Shown: one piece after another, positions 50,930-60,590 of the stretch
Numbering within the stretch: position 1 is the stretch's first letter
Layout of the letters: the number at the start of each line of letters is the position of its first letter
Assembly (NCBI RefSeq): GCF_009865405.1
Contig: NZ_WWJY01000246.1
Span: 1-64,000, forward strand
DNA length: 64,000 nt
Direction of reading: 5' to 3'
Source of the DNA: Streptomyces sp. SID3212
GTDB lineage: Bacteria; Actinomycetota; Actinomycetes; Streptomycetales; Streptomycetaceae
Notes under the pieces: model-generated
What the model was told of the DNA's origin: nothing
Seen by the model: the letters and a program-made list of their open reading frames with translations, nothing else
Databases searched by the model: none
Translations under genes and position numbers: made by a program

Positions 50930-51420
50930 GCGGACGAGCGTGCCACAGACTTGGTCTCCTGCCCGACCTCCCGGGGGTGAGGCTTCGCGTTCTGGAGAAC
51001 GGACGCCGACTCCTTGGACGAGGCGATGCTCTTCTCCGGCGGCTTGATCTTCTTGAACTTGAGTACGGCGAACCCGGCCAGCAGGCCCGCGAGCACCACG
51101 AACGCCCCGCCGACGATCAGGAACGACCAGGCGAGCCCGAGTCCCCAGTTGTGGATGCCGTACGCGGCCGCGAAGCTGAACACCGGCAGGGAGAACAGGG
51201 CGAGGATCCCCGCGACGGCGATGGCCCCGCTGCCGATCGCACCCCGCTTGACGTCCTGCCGGATCTCCGCCTTGGCGAGCGCGATCTCGTCGTGCACCAG
51301 TCCTGACAGTTCGGTGGTCGCCTCGGCGACCAGCTGGCCGAGGCTGCGGTCGGCGCTGACGGGTCCCACAATGACGCCGGTCCGGACTGCGTCGGCGGCT
51401 TGCCTGCCGGGGTCGCTCAC
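50926..51420 (-). CDS. Phage holin-superfamily membrane protein (DUF1469-like)
   Basis: A 164-residue protein with the typical amphipathic stretch LGQLVAEATTELSGLVHDEI, then IALAKAEIRQDVKRGA, and two hydrophobic helices (AIAVAGILALFSLPVFSFAA and WSFLIVGGAFVVLAGLLAGF), then a charged tail. This layout defines the actinobacterial holin-family-III proteins, most of which are cellular and not phage-derived. GTG 51420 start. It overlaps the hydrolase gene and follows nhaA by 41 bp, so the three may form one transcript. Confidence 0.88.
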   Translation of the reverse strand: MSDPGRQAADAVRTGVIVGPVSADRSLGQLVAEATTELSGLVHDEIALAKAEIRQDVKRGAIGSGAIAVAGILALFSLPVFSFAAAYGIHNWGLGLAWSFLIVGGAFVVLAGLLAGFAVLKFKKIKPPEKSIASSKESASVLQNAKPHPREVGQETKSVARSSA

Positions 51421-51461
51421 GGTGACTCCCTCTTCTCGCTCTGGTTCTCGCGTGTGTCAGA

Positions 51462-52898
51462 TCATGCCGGACCGTCGGCGTCATCGCGCGCTGCCCCCGC
51501 GTGTTCCGCCAGACGGCGGTGTTCCGCGGCCTTCGCCTCGAAGATCGCGGCCATGCGCAGGTGATACCCGGGATCGTCCTGTTCATAGATGTCCGGTACG
51601 CCGTCCTGGTCCTCGTCGCGCTCCTCGTCCGCGCAGAGCGCGCGATAGGTCCGTACGCGGAGCTTGAGCAGGACACCGGCGAGCACCGCCGCGATGAGGG
51701 AGCCCAGCAGGACGGAGGCCTTCACCTCGTCGGTGAGGGCCGCGTCGCCGGAGAACGCCAGCTCGCCGATGAGGAGCGACACGGTGAAGCCGATCCCGGC
51801 GAGGACGGCGACCGCGAAGACGTCCGGCCAGGCCAGATCCTCGTTGAGCCGCGCCCGGGTGAAGCGGGCGGCCAGCCACGTACCGCCGAAGATGCCGACG
51901 GCCTTGCCCGCCACCAGCCCCAGGACCACACCCAGGGTCTCGGGGCGGGTGAAGACGTCGCCGAGGACGCTGCCGGTCACCAGGACGCCCGCGGAGAAGA
52001 GGGCGAACACGGGGACGGCGAACCCCGCCGACAGGGGGCGCACCAGGTGTTCGACCCGCTCGCCCGGGGACTGCTCCTCGTCGCCGGTCCTGACGCAGCG
52101 GAGCATGAGGCCCATCGCCACGCCCGCGATGGTGGCGTGGATGCCGCTGTTGTACATGAGCGCCCAGTTGACGAGGGCGAGCGGGACGTACACGTACCAG
52201 CCCCGTACGCCCTTCCTCAGCAGCAGCCAGAAGACGGCGAGGCCGGCGAACGCGCCGCCGAGCGCCGCGAAGTCCAGATCGCTCGTGAAGAAGACGGCGA
52301 TGATCAGGATCGCGAAGAGGTCGTCGACGACGGCGAGGGTGAGGAGGAAGGCGCGGAGCGCGGCGGGCAGCGAGGTGCCGAGCACGGCCAGGACGGCGAG
52401 GGCGAAGGCGATGTCGGTGGCCGTGGGGACGGCCCAGCCGTCCAGCGAACCGCCGCCGACGACGTTGACCATCAGGTAGACGAGGGCGGGCGTCGCCATC
52501 CCGCAGAGCGCGGCGACGACGGGCAGGGCGGCGGCGCGGGGATCGCGCAGCTCACCGGCGACCAGCTCGCGCTTCAGTTCGACCCCGGCGACGAAGAAGA
52601 AGACGGCGAGCAGTCCGTCGGCCGCCCAGTGCTGTACGGAGAGGTGGAGGCCGAGGGCGGAGGGGCCGAGGTGGAAGTCCCGCACGGTGGTGTACGACGC
52701 GCTGACCGGGGTGTTCGCCCAGATCAGGGCCGCTACGGCGGCGGCGAGGAGGAGCAGTCCGCCCACGGTTTCGGTACGGAGCGCGTCGGCGACGTAGTTC
52801 CGCTCGGGCAGCGACAGCCGGCCGAGGAACTTACGGGCGGTGGCGGTGGCCGTGGGGGCTGGCACGGGGTCGTACCTCCGGGGCGGTTCGGCGGACAT
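51462..52898 (-). CDS. nhaA: Na+/H+ antiporter NhaA with acidic C-terminal extension
   Basis: A 478-residue NhaA-type antiporter with about twelve membrane helices. The key pair of aspartates is in LTLAVVDDLFAILI, matching D163/D164 of E. coli NhaA, and the TDIAFALAVLAVLG assembly motif is intact. The last 60 residues are soluble and acidic (DEERDEDQDGVPDIYEQDD, reminiscent of a calcium loop), longer than classical NhaA. It maintains sodium and pH homeostasis. ATG 52898. It may run on into the holin-family gene. Confidence 0.94.
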   Translation of the reverse strand: MSAEPPRRYDPVPAPTATATARKFLGRLSLPERNYVADALRTETVGGLLLLAAAVAALIWANTPVSASYTTVRDFHLGPSALGLHLSVQHWAADGLLAVFFFVAGVELKRELVAGELRDPRAAALPVVAALCGMATPALVYLMVNVVGGGSLDGWAVPTATDIAFALAVLAVLGTSLPAALRAFLLTLAVVDDLFAILIIAVFFTSDLDFAALGGAFAGLAVFWLLLRKGVRGWYVYVPLALVNWALMYNSGIHATIAGVAMGLMLRCVRTGDEEQSPGERVEHLVRPLSAGFAVPVFALFSAGVLVTGSVLGDVFTRPETLGVVLGLVAGKAVGIFGGTWLAARFTRARLNEDLAWPDVFAVAVLAGIGFTVSLLIGELAFSGDAALTDEVKASVLLGSLIAAVLAGVLLKLRVRTYRALCADEERDEDQDGVPDIYEQDDPGYHLRMAAIFEAKAAEHRRLAEHAGAARDDADGPA

Positions 52899-53042
52899 GG
52901 CGGATCACGTTGCCGACCAGACTTCCCGGCGCACCTGGATTTTCCTGTTCATTTGTCGGTGTCGCGCACACTCTACGCAGGCGCGGGCGGGGGCACCCGG
53001 GTCGGTGGACGCCGGGTGCCCCCGCCTGTGCGCGGGTCGTGC

Positions 53043-54998
53043 TCAGTCCTCGCTGGTCGCGGACGGCAGCTGGGTCTGGATGAGGTCCATGACCGAGGAG
53101 TCGGTGAGCGTGGTGACGTCTCCGAGCGTCCGGTTCTCGGCCACGTCGCGCAGCAGGCGCCGCATGATCTTGCCGGAGCGGGTCTTCGGCAGCTCCGCCA
53201 CCGGGAGGATCCGCTTGGGCTTGGCGATCGGGCCCAGAGCCGTACCGACGTGGTTGCGCAGCTCGGCGACGAGGCCGTCGTCCACGCTCGCGGTGCCGCG
53301 CAGGATGACAAAGGCGACGATGGCCTGGCCGGTGGTCTCGTCGGCCGCGCCCACGACCGCCGCTTCCGCGATCTTGGGGTGCGAGACCAGGGCGGACTCG
53401 ACCTCGGTGGTGGAGATGTTGTGACCCGAGATCAGCATCACGTCGTCGACGCGGCCCAGCAGCCAGATGTCGCCGTCGTCGTCCTTCTTCGCGCCGTCAC
53501 CGGCGAAGTACTTGCCCTCGAAACGGGACCAGTACGTGTCGATGAACCGCTGGTCGTCGCCCCAGATCGTGCGGAGCATCGACGGCCACGGCTCCGTCAG
53601 GACCAGGTAGCCGCCGCCCCCGTCGGGGACCTCGTTGGCCTCGTCGTCCACCACGGTGGCGGAGATGCCGGGCAGCGCGCGCTGGGCGGAGCCCGGCTTC
53701 GTCTCGGTGACCCCGGGGAGCGGCGAGATCATCATCGCGCCGGTCTCGGTCTGCCACCAGGTGTCCACGATCGGGGTGGTGCCGGCGCCGATGTGCTCGC
53801 GGTACCAGATCCACGCCTCGGGGTTGATCGGCTCACCGACCGAGCCCAGGACCCGCAGACTGCTCAGGTCGAACTTGGCGGGGATGTCGTCGCCCCACTT
53901 CATGAACGTACGGATCGCGGTCGGCGCGGTGTAGAGGATCGTCACCCCGTACTTCTGGACGATCTCCCAGAACCGCCCCTGGTGCGGGGTGTCGGGGGTG
54001 CCCTCGTACATGACCTGCGTGGCGCCGTTGGCGAGCGGCCCGTACACGATGTACGAGTGGCCGGTCACCCAGCCGATGTCGGCCGTGCACCAGTAGACGT
54101 CCGACTCGGGCTTGAGGTCGAAGACGGCGTGGTGGGTGTAGGCCGCCTGGGTGAGGTAGCCGCCGGACGTGTGGAGGATGCCCTTCGGCTTCCCCGTCGT
54201 GCCGGAGGTGTAGAGGATGAAGAGCGGGTGCTCCGCGCCGAACGCCTGCGGGGTGTGGTGCGCGGTCTGCCGGGCGACGATCTCGTGCCACCAGACGTCA
54301 CGGGTGCTGTCGAAGGCGGTGTCCTGCCCCGTACGGCGGACCACCAGCACGTGCTCGACCTGCGGGCACTTGGTGACCGCCTCGTCGATGGCGGGCTTGA
54401 GGGCGGTCGGCTTGCCGCGGCGGTAGCCACCGTCGGCGGTGATGACGAGCTTGGCGTCCGCGTCCTGGATGCGGGAGGCGACCGCGTCGGCGGAGAAGCC
54501 GCCGAAGACGACGGAGTGCGCTGCTCCGATCCGGGCACAGGCGAGCATCGCGACCGCGGCCTCGGGGATCATCGGCAGGTAGATCGCGACCCGGTCGCCG
54601 GCCTGGACGCCGAGCTCCGTCAGCGCGTTGGCGGCGCGGGAGACCTCGTCCTGGAGCTCCGTGTAGGTGATCGAGCGGCTGTCGCCCGGCTCGCCCTCGA
54701 AGTGGATCGCGACCCGGTCGCCGTTGCCGGCTTCCACGTGACGGTCCACGCAGTTGTACGCGACGTTGAGTTCACCGTCGGCGAACCACTTCGCGAAGGG
54801 CGGGTTCGACCAGTCCAGCGTCTCGGTCGGCTCGGTGACCCAGGTGAGCCGCCTCGCCTGCTCGGCCCAGAAGCCGAGCCGGTCCGCCGCGGCCTGCTCA
54901 TAGGCCTCCGCCGTCACATTGGCGTGCGCGACCAGCTCGGACGGCGGCGCGAACCGCCGCTCCTCCTTGAGCAGATTGGCCAGGCTTTCGTTGCTCAC
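53043..54998 (-). CDS. acsA: Acetyl-CoA synthetase (AMP-forming)
   Basis: A 651-residue ANL-family ligase with FGGFSADAVASRI, the phosphate-binding YTSGTTGKPKGILHT, TWWQTETGAM and the C-terminal regulatory PKTRSGKIMRRLLR, whose lysine is the conserved acetylation site. It activates acetate to acetyl-CoA. ATG 54998. It lies downstream of a possible DasR-type site and on the same strand as the SulP-carbonic anhydrase gene, but 164 bp separate them. Confidence 0.96.
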   Translation of the reverse strand: MSNESLANLLKEERRFAPPSELVAHANVTAEAYEQAAADRLGFWAEQARRLTWVTEPTETLDWSNPPFAKWFADGELNVAYNCVDRHVEAGNGDRVAIHFEGEPGDSRSITYTELQDEVSRAANALTELGVQAGDRVAIYLPMIPEAAVAMLACARIGAAHSVVFGGFSADAVASRIQDADAKLVITADGGYRRGKPTALKPAIDEAVTKCPQVEHVLVVRRTGQDTAFDSTRDVWWHEIVARQTAHHTPQAFGAEHPLFILYTSGTTGKPKGILHTSGGYLTQAAYTHHAVFDLKPESDVYWCTADIGWVTGHSYIVYGPLANGATQVMYEGTPDTPHQGRFWEIVQKYGVTILYTAPTAIRTFMKWGDDIPAKFDLSSLRVLGSVGEPINPEAWIWYREHIGAGTTPIVDTWWQTETGAMMISPLPGVTETKPGSAQRALPGISATVVDDEANEVPDGGGGYLVLTEPWPSMLRTIWGDDQRFIDTYWSRFEGKYFAGDGAKKDDDGDIWLLGRVDDVMLISGHNISTTEVESALVSHPKIAEAAVVGAADETTGQAIVAFVILRGTASVDDGLVAELRNHVGTALGPIAKPKRILPVAELPKTRSGKIMRRLLRDVAENRTLGDVTTLTDSSVMDLIQTQLPSATSED

Positions 54999-55091
54999 GA
55001 CATCTCCCTCTCCCGGGCGTCCCCAGGGCGTCCTGTGTGTCCCTGGCCTAGCTCATCAGGCGGATGCCCGGGTGACAAGGCCCTTCCGGTA

Positions 55092-55107
55092 ATTGGTTTA
55101 GACCTGT
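55092..55107. promoter_or_regulatory. Possible DasR-responsive element upstream of acsA
   Basis: ATTGGTTTAGACCTGT fits the dre consensus (A[C/G]TGGTCTAGACCA[C/G]T) at 13 of 16 positions, including the TGGT and AGACC half-site cores. It sits about 95-110 bp upstream of the acsA start. DasR senses aminosugar phosphates; control of acsA here is inferred. Confidence 0.4.
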
Positions 55108-55162
55108 GTGGGGCCGGGACCGCAGCGGCCACACACTCTCACGGATGGCGGGCGCGGACGGT

Positions 55163-57883
55163 TCAGGCGCGCGACTCCTCCAGGGCCGTGGGGGACACGC
55201 GGTTGAACACCTCTTCGGAGCCGCCCCCCGAACTCCCCGTCGTACTGCCGTCGGCCAGCAGGTAGGCCTGCGCCTCACCGACGTGGAAGTACATGCCGTG
55301 CAACTCCAGCCTCCCCTCGGCGAGTCCGCGCGCGACCGCGTCGTGGGCGCGCAGATGCGCCAACTGCTGGACCACGTTGGTGAGGCAGAGCTGTTCGATC
55401 GCGTCGGCCGGCAGCCGTCCGGAGATCCTGGCCCAGGAATGGTGCTTGCTCTTCATCCGATCCAGGCTCGGCTGTCCGTGCCGCAGCCAGCGCCGGAGGG
55501 GGGTACGGGGCTCGCCGTTGACGTCCGGCGTGTTCAACAGGGCCTGCATCGCGCCGCATCCGGAGTGCCCGCAGACGGTGATGGACTGGACCCGGAGGAC
55601 ATCCACGGCGTACTCGATCGCCGCCGCCACCGAGTCGTCCGTACCGTGCGCGCCGTCGGCGCCGGGCAGCGGCACGAGGTTGCCGACGTTCCGTACGGTG
55701 AAGAGGTCGCCCGGACCGCTGGACGTGATCATGCTGGTGACCAGGCGGGAGTCGGCGCAGGTGAGGAACAGCTGCGACGGCCGCTGCCCCTCGCGGGCGA
55801 GCCGCGCCAGCTCGTCCCGGACGTGGGGGGCCGTGTTGCGCTGGAACGAACTGATGCCGCTGGCGAGTTGACGACTGCTCGCCCCACCGCCCACGGGGTG
55901 CCGCCGGCCGTCGAGGTGCGGCTGGGTGACGCGGGGGGCTGCTGATGTGCCGAGGTCCGACGTGCTGTTACGGGGTGGTGCGGAGGGGGCCGTGGGTGAG
56001 GGGGCGGGGTCGGGTCCGGGTCCGGGTGCTGTCGCGGGTCCGGGTGTGATCGTGTCGGACGGATCTGTACTGGACGGATCTGTACTGGACGGGGCCGTGT
56101 CGGAGGGACCCGTACCGGACGAAGCCGTACCGGACAGATCGGTACCGGAAAGGTCCGTACCGGATGATGCCGTTCCGAACGAGACCGGGTGGGAGGCGAC
56201 CGCGCCCGACGGGCTCGCGCCCGACACCTCGGCGACAGCCGGTTCCGCCGCCGGGTGTTCACCACAGTGGTGGTTACGCCACGGCGTCCACGGACGGCAG
56301 CAGGACTGGAGCTCCGTCGTCGGCTCCGCGATCCGCCCGCCGGCCCGCCCGGTGAACTCCGCCGTCCCGCCTTGCGCGAGATGCGAGGTCTGCCAGTCGT
56401 GCAGCGCCTCGTACGCCGCGTGGTCCATGAAGGACCCGTCCAGCTCGACCACACTGTCCGCGCGGTGCGGCACCTCCTGGAGGATCCGGCTGAGCCGCGG
56501 CACCGCCAGGAACGTCAACTGGCCCCGGACCCGGATCCGGTGGACTCCGTTCCGCTCGGCCACCGTGATCCGCGTCCTGGTGAGCCGGTGCATCGCGACC
56601 GCCACCGCGACGGCGATCCCGATCGCCACCCCTTCCAGGACGCCGGTGAACACGACCCCGGCCAGCGTCACCGCGTACACCAGCATCTCGCGGTTCCGCT
56701 TCACGCTCCGCAGGTGGACGAGGTTGACCATCTGGATCCCCACGACCATCACCAGCGCGGCCAGCGCCGCCAGCGGGATCAGGTCGAGCACCGGCACCAG
56801 CAGCAGCGCCGCGACCGCGACCCACAGGCCGTGCAGCATCGTCGAATTCCGGCTCACCGCGCCGGCCGCGACATTGGCGGAGCTGCGCACGGCGACGCCC
56901 GTGATGGGCAGCCCGCCGAGCGCGCCGGAGAGGATGTTGCCCGAGCCCTGTCCGAACAGCTCGCGGTCGAGCCGGGCGCGCGGGATCCGGACGGCGGGCT
57001 CCTTCCGCATGGACACCAGCTTGTCCACGGCGACGGCGGAGAGGAGCGATTCGACGCTGCCGACCAGGGTGACGGTGAGGACGGCGGCGATCAGCCCGAG
57101 CACCGGGCCCTGAGGCAGCTCCGGCAGGGCGTGGTTGCTCCACGAGGGCAGGTCGACGCGCGGGAGGCCCACCCCGAGCACGGCGGCCACCGAGGTCGCC
57201 AGGGCCACCGCGGCGAGCGTGGCGGGGACCTTCCGTACGAACCGGCCGCCGCGCCCCGGAATCCGTGGCCAGGCGAGCAGCACCACGATCGTGAACGCGC
57301 TGACGGACACCGCACCGGGATGGAGGTCCGCCAACTGGGCGGGAAGTCCCTTGACGTTGGCGACCGCGGAGCTCTGCGGCGAGCCGCCCAGCACGATGTG
57401 GAGCTGGGAGAGCGCGATCGTGACACCGATGCCGGCGAGCATGCCGTGCACGATCGCCGGGCTGACGGCGAGGGCCGAGCGGGCCACCCGGAGCGCCGAG
57501 AGGCCGAGTTGGGCGAGGCCGGCGCAGACGGTGATGGCGCAGGTGGTGCGCCAGCCGTACAGCTGGATCAGGTCGGCCGTGACGACGGTCAGCCCGGCGG
57601 CCGGGCCGCTCACCTGGAGCGGCGCCCCGCCGAGGCGGCCGACGACCAGTCCGCCGACGGCCGCCGCGACCAGGCCGCCCTGGAGCGGCGCGCCGGTGGC
57701 GAGCGCGATGCCGAGCGAAAGCGGCAGCGCGATCAGGAAGACGGTGACGGAGGCGGACAGGTCGGCCCCGGCGATCCGGAACCGGAACCGGGACCGGAAC
57801 GGGGGCCGGGAGCCCGGGGACGGCGGGTCGGTACGGGCCGGTCGAGCGGCGCCGTCGGCGCGAGTGGGTACGCGGGCAGACAT
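55163..57883 (-). CDS. SulP-family transporter fused to beta-carbonic anhydrase
   Basis: A 906-residue fusion. The N-terminal half is a SulP/SLC26 permease (LSASVTVFLIALPLSLGIAL) with many helices and a STAS domain (about 440-540: GVHRIRVRGQLTFLAVPRLS). A Ser/Thr/Gly/Asp/Pro linker follows (about 570-680). The C-terminal 200 residues are a beta-carbonic anhydrase with zinc ligands in FLTCADSRL and VCGHSGCGAMQALL. It likely couples bicarbonate or sulphate uptake with CO2 hydration. The linker is made from short DNA repeats (56050-56170). ATG 57883. Confidence 0.94.
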   Translation of the reverse strand: MSARVPTRADGAARPARTDPPSPGSRPPFRSRFRFRIAGADLSASVTVFLIALPLSLGIALATGAPLQGGLVAAAVGGLVVGRLGGAPLQVSGPAAGLTVVTADLIQLYGWRTTCAITVCAGLAQLGLSALRVARSALAVSPAIVHGMLAGIGVTIALSQLHIVLGGSPQSSAVANVKGLPAQLADLHPGAVSVSAFTIVVLLAWPRIPGRGGRFVRKVPATLAAVALATSVAAVLGVGLPRVDLPSWSNHALPELPQGPVLGLIAAVLTVTLVGSVESLLSAVAVDKLVSMRKEPAVRIPRARLDRELFGQGSGNILSGALGGLPITGVAVRSSANVAAGAVSRNSTMLHGLWVAVAALLLVPVLDLIPLAALAALVMVVGIQMVNLVHLRSVKRNREMLVYAVTLAGVVFTGVLEGVAIGIAVAVAVAMHRLTRTRITVAERNGVHRIRVRGQLTFLAVPRLSRILQEVPHRADSVVELDGSFMDHAAYEALHDWQTSHLAQGGTAEFTGRAGGRIAEPTTELQSCCRPWTPWRNHHCGEHPAAEPAVAEVSGASPSGAVASHPVSFGTASSGTDLSGTDLSGTASSGTGPSDTAPSSTDPSSTDPSDTITPGPATAPGPGPDPAPSPTAPSAPPRNSTSDLGTSAAPRVTQPHLDGRRHPVGGGASSRQLASGISSFQRNTAPHVRDELARLAREGQRPSQLFLTCADSRLVTSMITSSGPGDLFTVRNVGNLVPLPGADGAHGTDDSVAAAIEYAVDVLRVQSITVCGHSGCGAMQALLNTPDVNGEPRTPLRRWLRHGQPSLDRMKSKHHSWARISGRLPADAIEQLCLTNVVQQLAHLRAHDAVARGLAEGRLELHGMYFHVGEAQAYLLADGSTTGSSGGGSEEVFNRVSPTALEESRA

Positions 57884-58206
57884 GATTCCCGTCTCCTCCG
57901 GGGCAGCGCGGTCGCGGAACGTGGGGGACGCGGCCGTGGGTCACGGCGTGCAGCGGTGGGATACGCAGCGGCGGGATGCTCGGTGCAACTCTTGGTAAAC
58001 AGATCGTAATGGAGAGTAAAGACTCTGGCATGACTTTCCGGGCAAATGGGTCAATGAATCACTCGAACCGGTGATTAGTCATTTTGTACGGCTTGTCGTT
58101 TCATCTTCTTTTTGTCCGTGGTGCGAGGTTGGCGGCGCTCGGCGCCGTGCCGGCACCTCGCCGCTCGGCACTTCGGTACGCGAACCCTGAAGGAAGAGGT
58201 GGGCGG
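57884..58206. other. Divergent intergenic region
   Basis: About 320 bases between two divergent genes, with an unusually AT-rich middle (57980-58100). It must hold both promoters. I see GTGATTAGTCATTTTGTACG near 58070 but cannot assign an operator. Confidence 0.45.
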
Positions 58207-59484
58207 ATGCTGGCCGCCAGAACGAGAATCACCTTCGGCGCCGCCGTCACGGCGCTCGCCGTCGGTCTGACCGGCTGTTCCGGCACCGGTGGCCCCGGGG
58301 GTGGGCCCGAGGCCGGGAACGGCGCGTACGGCGCCAGGAAGGCGCCCGTGGCGCCCAAGAACGTCGTACGGCTCATCGGTGACGGCTCCACCGCGTACAC
58401 CGGCGCGCAGCCGCGACTGCCCAAGCCCCAGCGGTTGAAGCCGGGCCAGAAGCCTCCGCAGTTCGTGGTGTTCTCGTGGGACGGGGCGGGCGAGGACAGC
58501 CAGCGGCTCTTCTCCCACTTCCGCGAGGTGGGCAAGAAGTACGACGCGACCATGACGTACTTCCTGAGCGGGGTCTATCTCCTGCCCAAGGAGAAGGCCC
58601 GGCAGTACAACCCGCCGCAGCACGCGGCCGGCAGCTCGGACATCGGCTTCAACGACACCAAGGGGATCTCGGACACCCTGCGGCAGCTGCGCGGCGCCTG
58701 GCGCGACGGCAACGAGATCGGCACGCACTTCAACGGCCACTTCTGCGGCAAGAACGGCGGCGTCGGCACCTGGTCGGTCGACGAGTGGAAGAGCGAGATC
58801 AGCCAGGCCAAGGCGTTCGTCAAGGGCTGGAAGACCAACGCGGGGCTCGCGACCGAGGCGCCGCTGCCGTTCGACTACGACAAGGAGCTGGTCGGCGGCC
58901 GTACGCCCTGCCTGGAAGGGCAGAAGAACATGATGCTGGCCGGGCGGACGATGGGCTTCCGCTACGACTCCAGCGGCGTCGGCAACCAGGTCTGGCCGAA
59001 GAAGACCGAGGGCCTCTGGGACCTGCCGCTCCAACTGGTGCCGGTGCCGGGGCGCGCCTTCGAGACGCTGTCGATGGACTACAACTTCATGTTCAACCAG
59101 TCGGGGACGACCAAGGGCGACCCGGCCAAGCACACGTACTGGGGCAACCAGATGCGGGACGGCCTGATCAAGGCCTTCGACCGGGCGTACGACGGCAACC
59201 GCGCCCCGCTGATCATCGGCAACCACTTCGAGTCCTGGAACGGCGGCACGTACATGCGCGCCATCGAGGAGACGATCAAGACGGTCTGCGTCCAGCGGGA
59301 CGTGCGCTGCGTGTCGTTCCGTCAGCTGGCGGACTGGCTGGACGCGCAGGACCCGCGGACGCTGGAGAAGCTGCGCGGCCTCGGCGTCGGCCAGGCCCCG
59401 AAGGGCGGCTGGGCCCCGTACATGACGGACCCGACCACCCTCAACGCGTCCCGCGCCCCGGCGGGCCCCGAACAGAAGAACTGA
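58207..59484 (+). CDS. Polysaccharide-deacetylase-like lipoprotein
   Basis: A 425-residue secreted lipoprotein: ATG 58207 starts a signal sequence with lipobox LTGCSG at about residue 22. Downstream VVFSWDGAGEDS and GNEIGTHFNGHFCG parallel the NodB motifs (acidic metal ligand and HxxxH), so a metal-dependent carbohydrate deacetylase fold is likely, though the first motif is WDG rather than FDD. Acts outside the membrane, perhaps on cell wall. The longer frame to 58084 lacks a signal peptide. Convergent with the MinD-like ATPase gene. Confidence 0.88.
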   Translation: MLAARTRITFGAAVTALAVGLTGCSGTGGPGGGPEAGNGAYGARKAPVAPKNVVRLIGDGSTAYTGAQPRLPKPQRLKPGQKPPQFVVFSWDGAGEDSQRLFSHFREVGKKYDATMTYFLSGVYLLPKEKARQYNPPQHAAGSSDIGFNDTKGISDTLRQLRGAWRDGNEIGTHFNGHFCGKNGGVGTWSVDEWKSEISQAKAFVKGWKTNAGLATEAPLPFDYDKELVGGRTPCLEGQKNMMLAGRTMGFRYDSSGVGNQVWPKKTEGLWDLPLQLVPVPGRAFETLSMDYNFMFNQSGTTKGDPAKHTYWGNQMRDGLIKAFDRAYDGNRAPLIIGNHFESWNGGTYMRAIEETIKTVCVQRDVRCVSFRQLADWLDAQDPRTLEKLRGLGVGQAPKGGWAPYMTDPTTLNASRAPAGPEQKN

Positions 59485-59503
59485 CGGACGGACGGACGGA
59501 GGC

Positions 59504-60496
59504 TCAGCCGGGCTGAGGCACGGCGGACGCCTCGCTGAGGATGAAGGCGGGGTCGACCTGGGAGGCCAGGTCGACGCCCGTCTTCGCGTTGCCCCAGCTC
59601 TCCGCGTTCCTGAGGTGGAAGTGGACCATCTGCCGGGTGTACCGCTCCCAGTCGCGGTTCTCGTACGAGTCCTCCGCCGCGTCCTGGAGGGTCTGGAGCG
59701 CGCAGCGGTTGTCCGCCTCCAGCAGTTCGAAGCGCGGCGGGCGGCCCTTCTCCATCGCCCGGACCCAGTTGGACTGCCCCAGGGTGACGAGCAGGTCGTC
59801 GCCCACCTCCTGGCGGAGGAAGTCCAGGTCGTCCTCCCCCTGCACCTTGTTGCCGACGACCTTCAGCGAGACGCCGAAGTCCCGCGCGTACTCCTTGTAC
59901 TGGCGGTAGACCGAGACACCCTTACGCGTCGGCTCGGCCACCAGGAACGTCACGTCGAACCGCGTGAACATCCCCGACGCGAAGGAGTCCGAGCCCGCCG
60001 TCATGTCGACCACCACGTACTCGTCCGGCCCGTCGACCAGGTGGTTCAGGCACAGCTCCACCGCGCCGACCTTGGAGTGGTAGCACGCCACCCCGAGGTC
60101 GGACTCCGTGAAGGGCCCCGTGGCCATCAGCCGGACCTCCCCGTCGTCCAGCCGGACGGTCCGCGCGCACGCGTCGTACACCGGGTTGTCCTCGTTCACC
60201 CGGAGCAACCGCGACCCCTCGCCCGGCGGCGTCGTCTTGATCATCGCGTCGGCGGACGAGATCCGCGGGTTGCTGCCGCGCAGATAGTCCTTGATCAGCG
60301 GAAGGTGCGCGCCGAGCGCGGGCAGCGCGGCCGCCTCCTCGTCCGAGAGGCCGAGCGCGGCCCCCAGGTGCTGGTTGATGTCGGCGTCCACCGCGACGAC
60401 AGGGGCCTCATTGGCGGTCAGATGGCGGATGAAGAGCGAGGACAGCGTCGTCTTGCCGCTGCCGCCCTTACCCACGAAAGCGATCTTCATGTTCAC
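59504..60496 (-). CDS. MinD/CooC-type P-loop ATPase
   Basis: A 330-residue ATPase with FVGKGGSGKTTLSSLFIRHL at the N-terminus, VVAVDADINQHLG and a VVVDMTAGSDSF switch, which place it in the SIMIBI class near CooC and MinD. Such proteins insert metal or position cell components; the one here is of unknown function. GTG 60496 or ATG 60490 start; TAACCT lies about 10 bases upstream, so the transcript may be leaderless. It is divergent from the Fic-like gene. Confidence 0.87.
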   Translation of the reverse strand: MNMKIAFVGKGGSGKTTLSSLFIRHLTANEAPVVAVDADINQHLGAALGLSDEEAAALPALGAHLPLIKDYLRGSNPRISSADAMIKTTPPGEGSRLLRVNEDNPVYDACARTVRLDDGEVRLMATGPFTESDLGVACYHSKVGAVELCLNHLVDGPDEYVVVDMTAGSDSFASGMFTRFDVTFLVAEPTRKGVSVYRQYKEYARDFGVSLKVVGNKVQGEDDLDFLRQEVGDDLLVTLGQSNWVRAMEKGRPPRFELLEADNRCALQTLQDAAEDSYENRDWERYTRQMVHFHLRNAESWGNAKTGVDLASQVDPAFILSEASAVPQPG

Positions 60497-60590
60497 GTAG
60501 GTTAGCGGCTACCGTGTTCGACGGTCACATTCAGTGAAGAAGACCACTCCAAGGTGGGGCGCCCCCTGTGGGCGCGTAGCCTTGCTACTT

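Noticed and set aside
51501-55265. A 1254-codon plus-strand frame
   Set aside because: Antisense shadow of nhaA and acsA, with Asp/Arg/Gly repeats and no domain.
56189-58009. A 606-codon plus-strand frame
   Set aside because: Antisense to the SulP-carbonic anhydrase gene.
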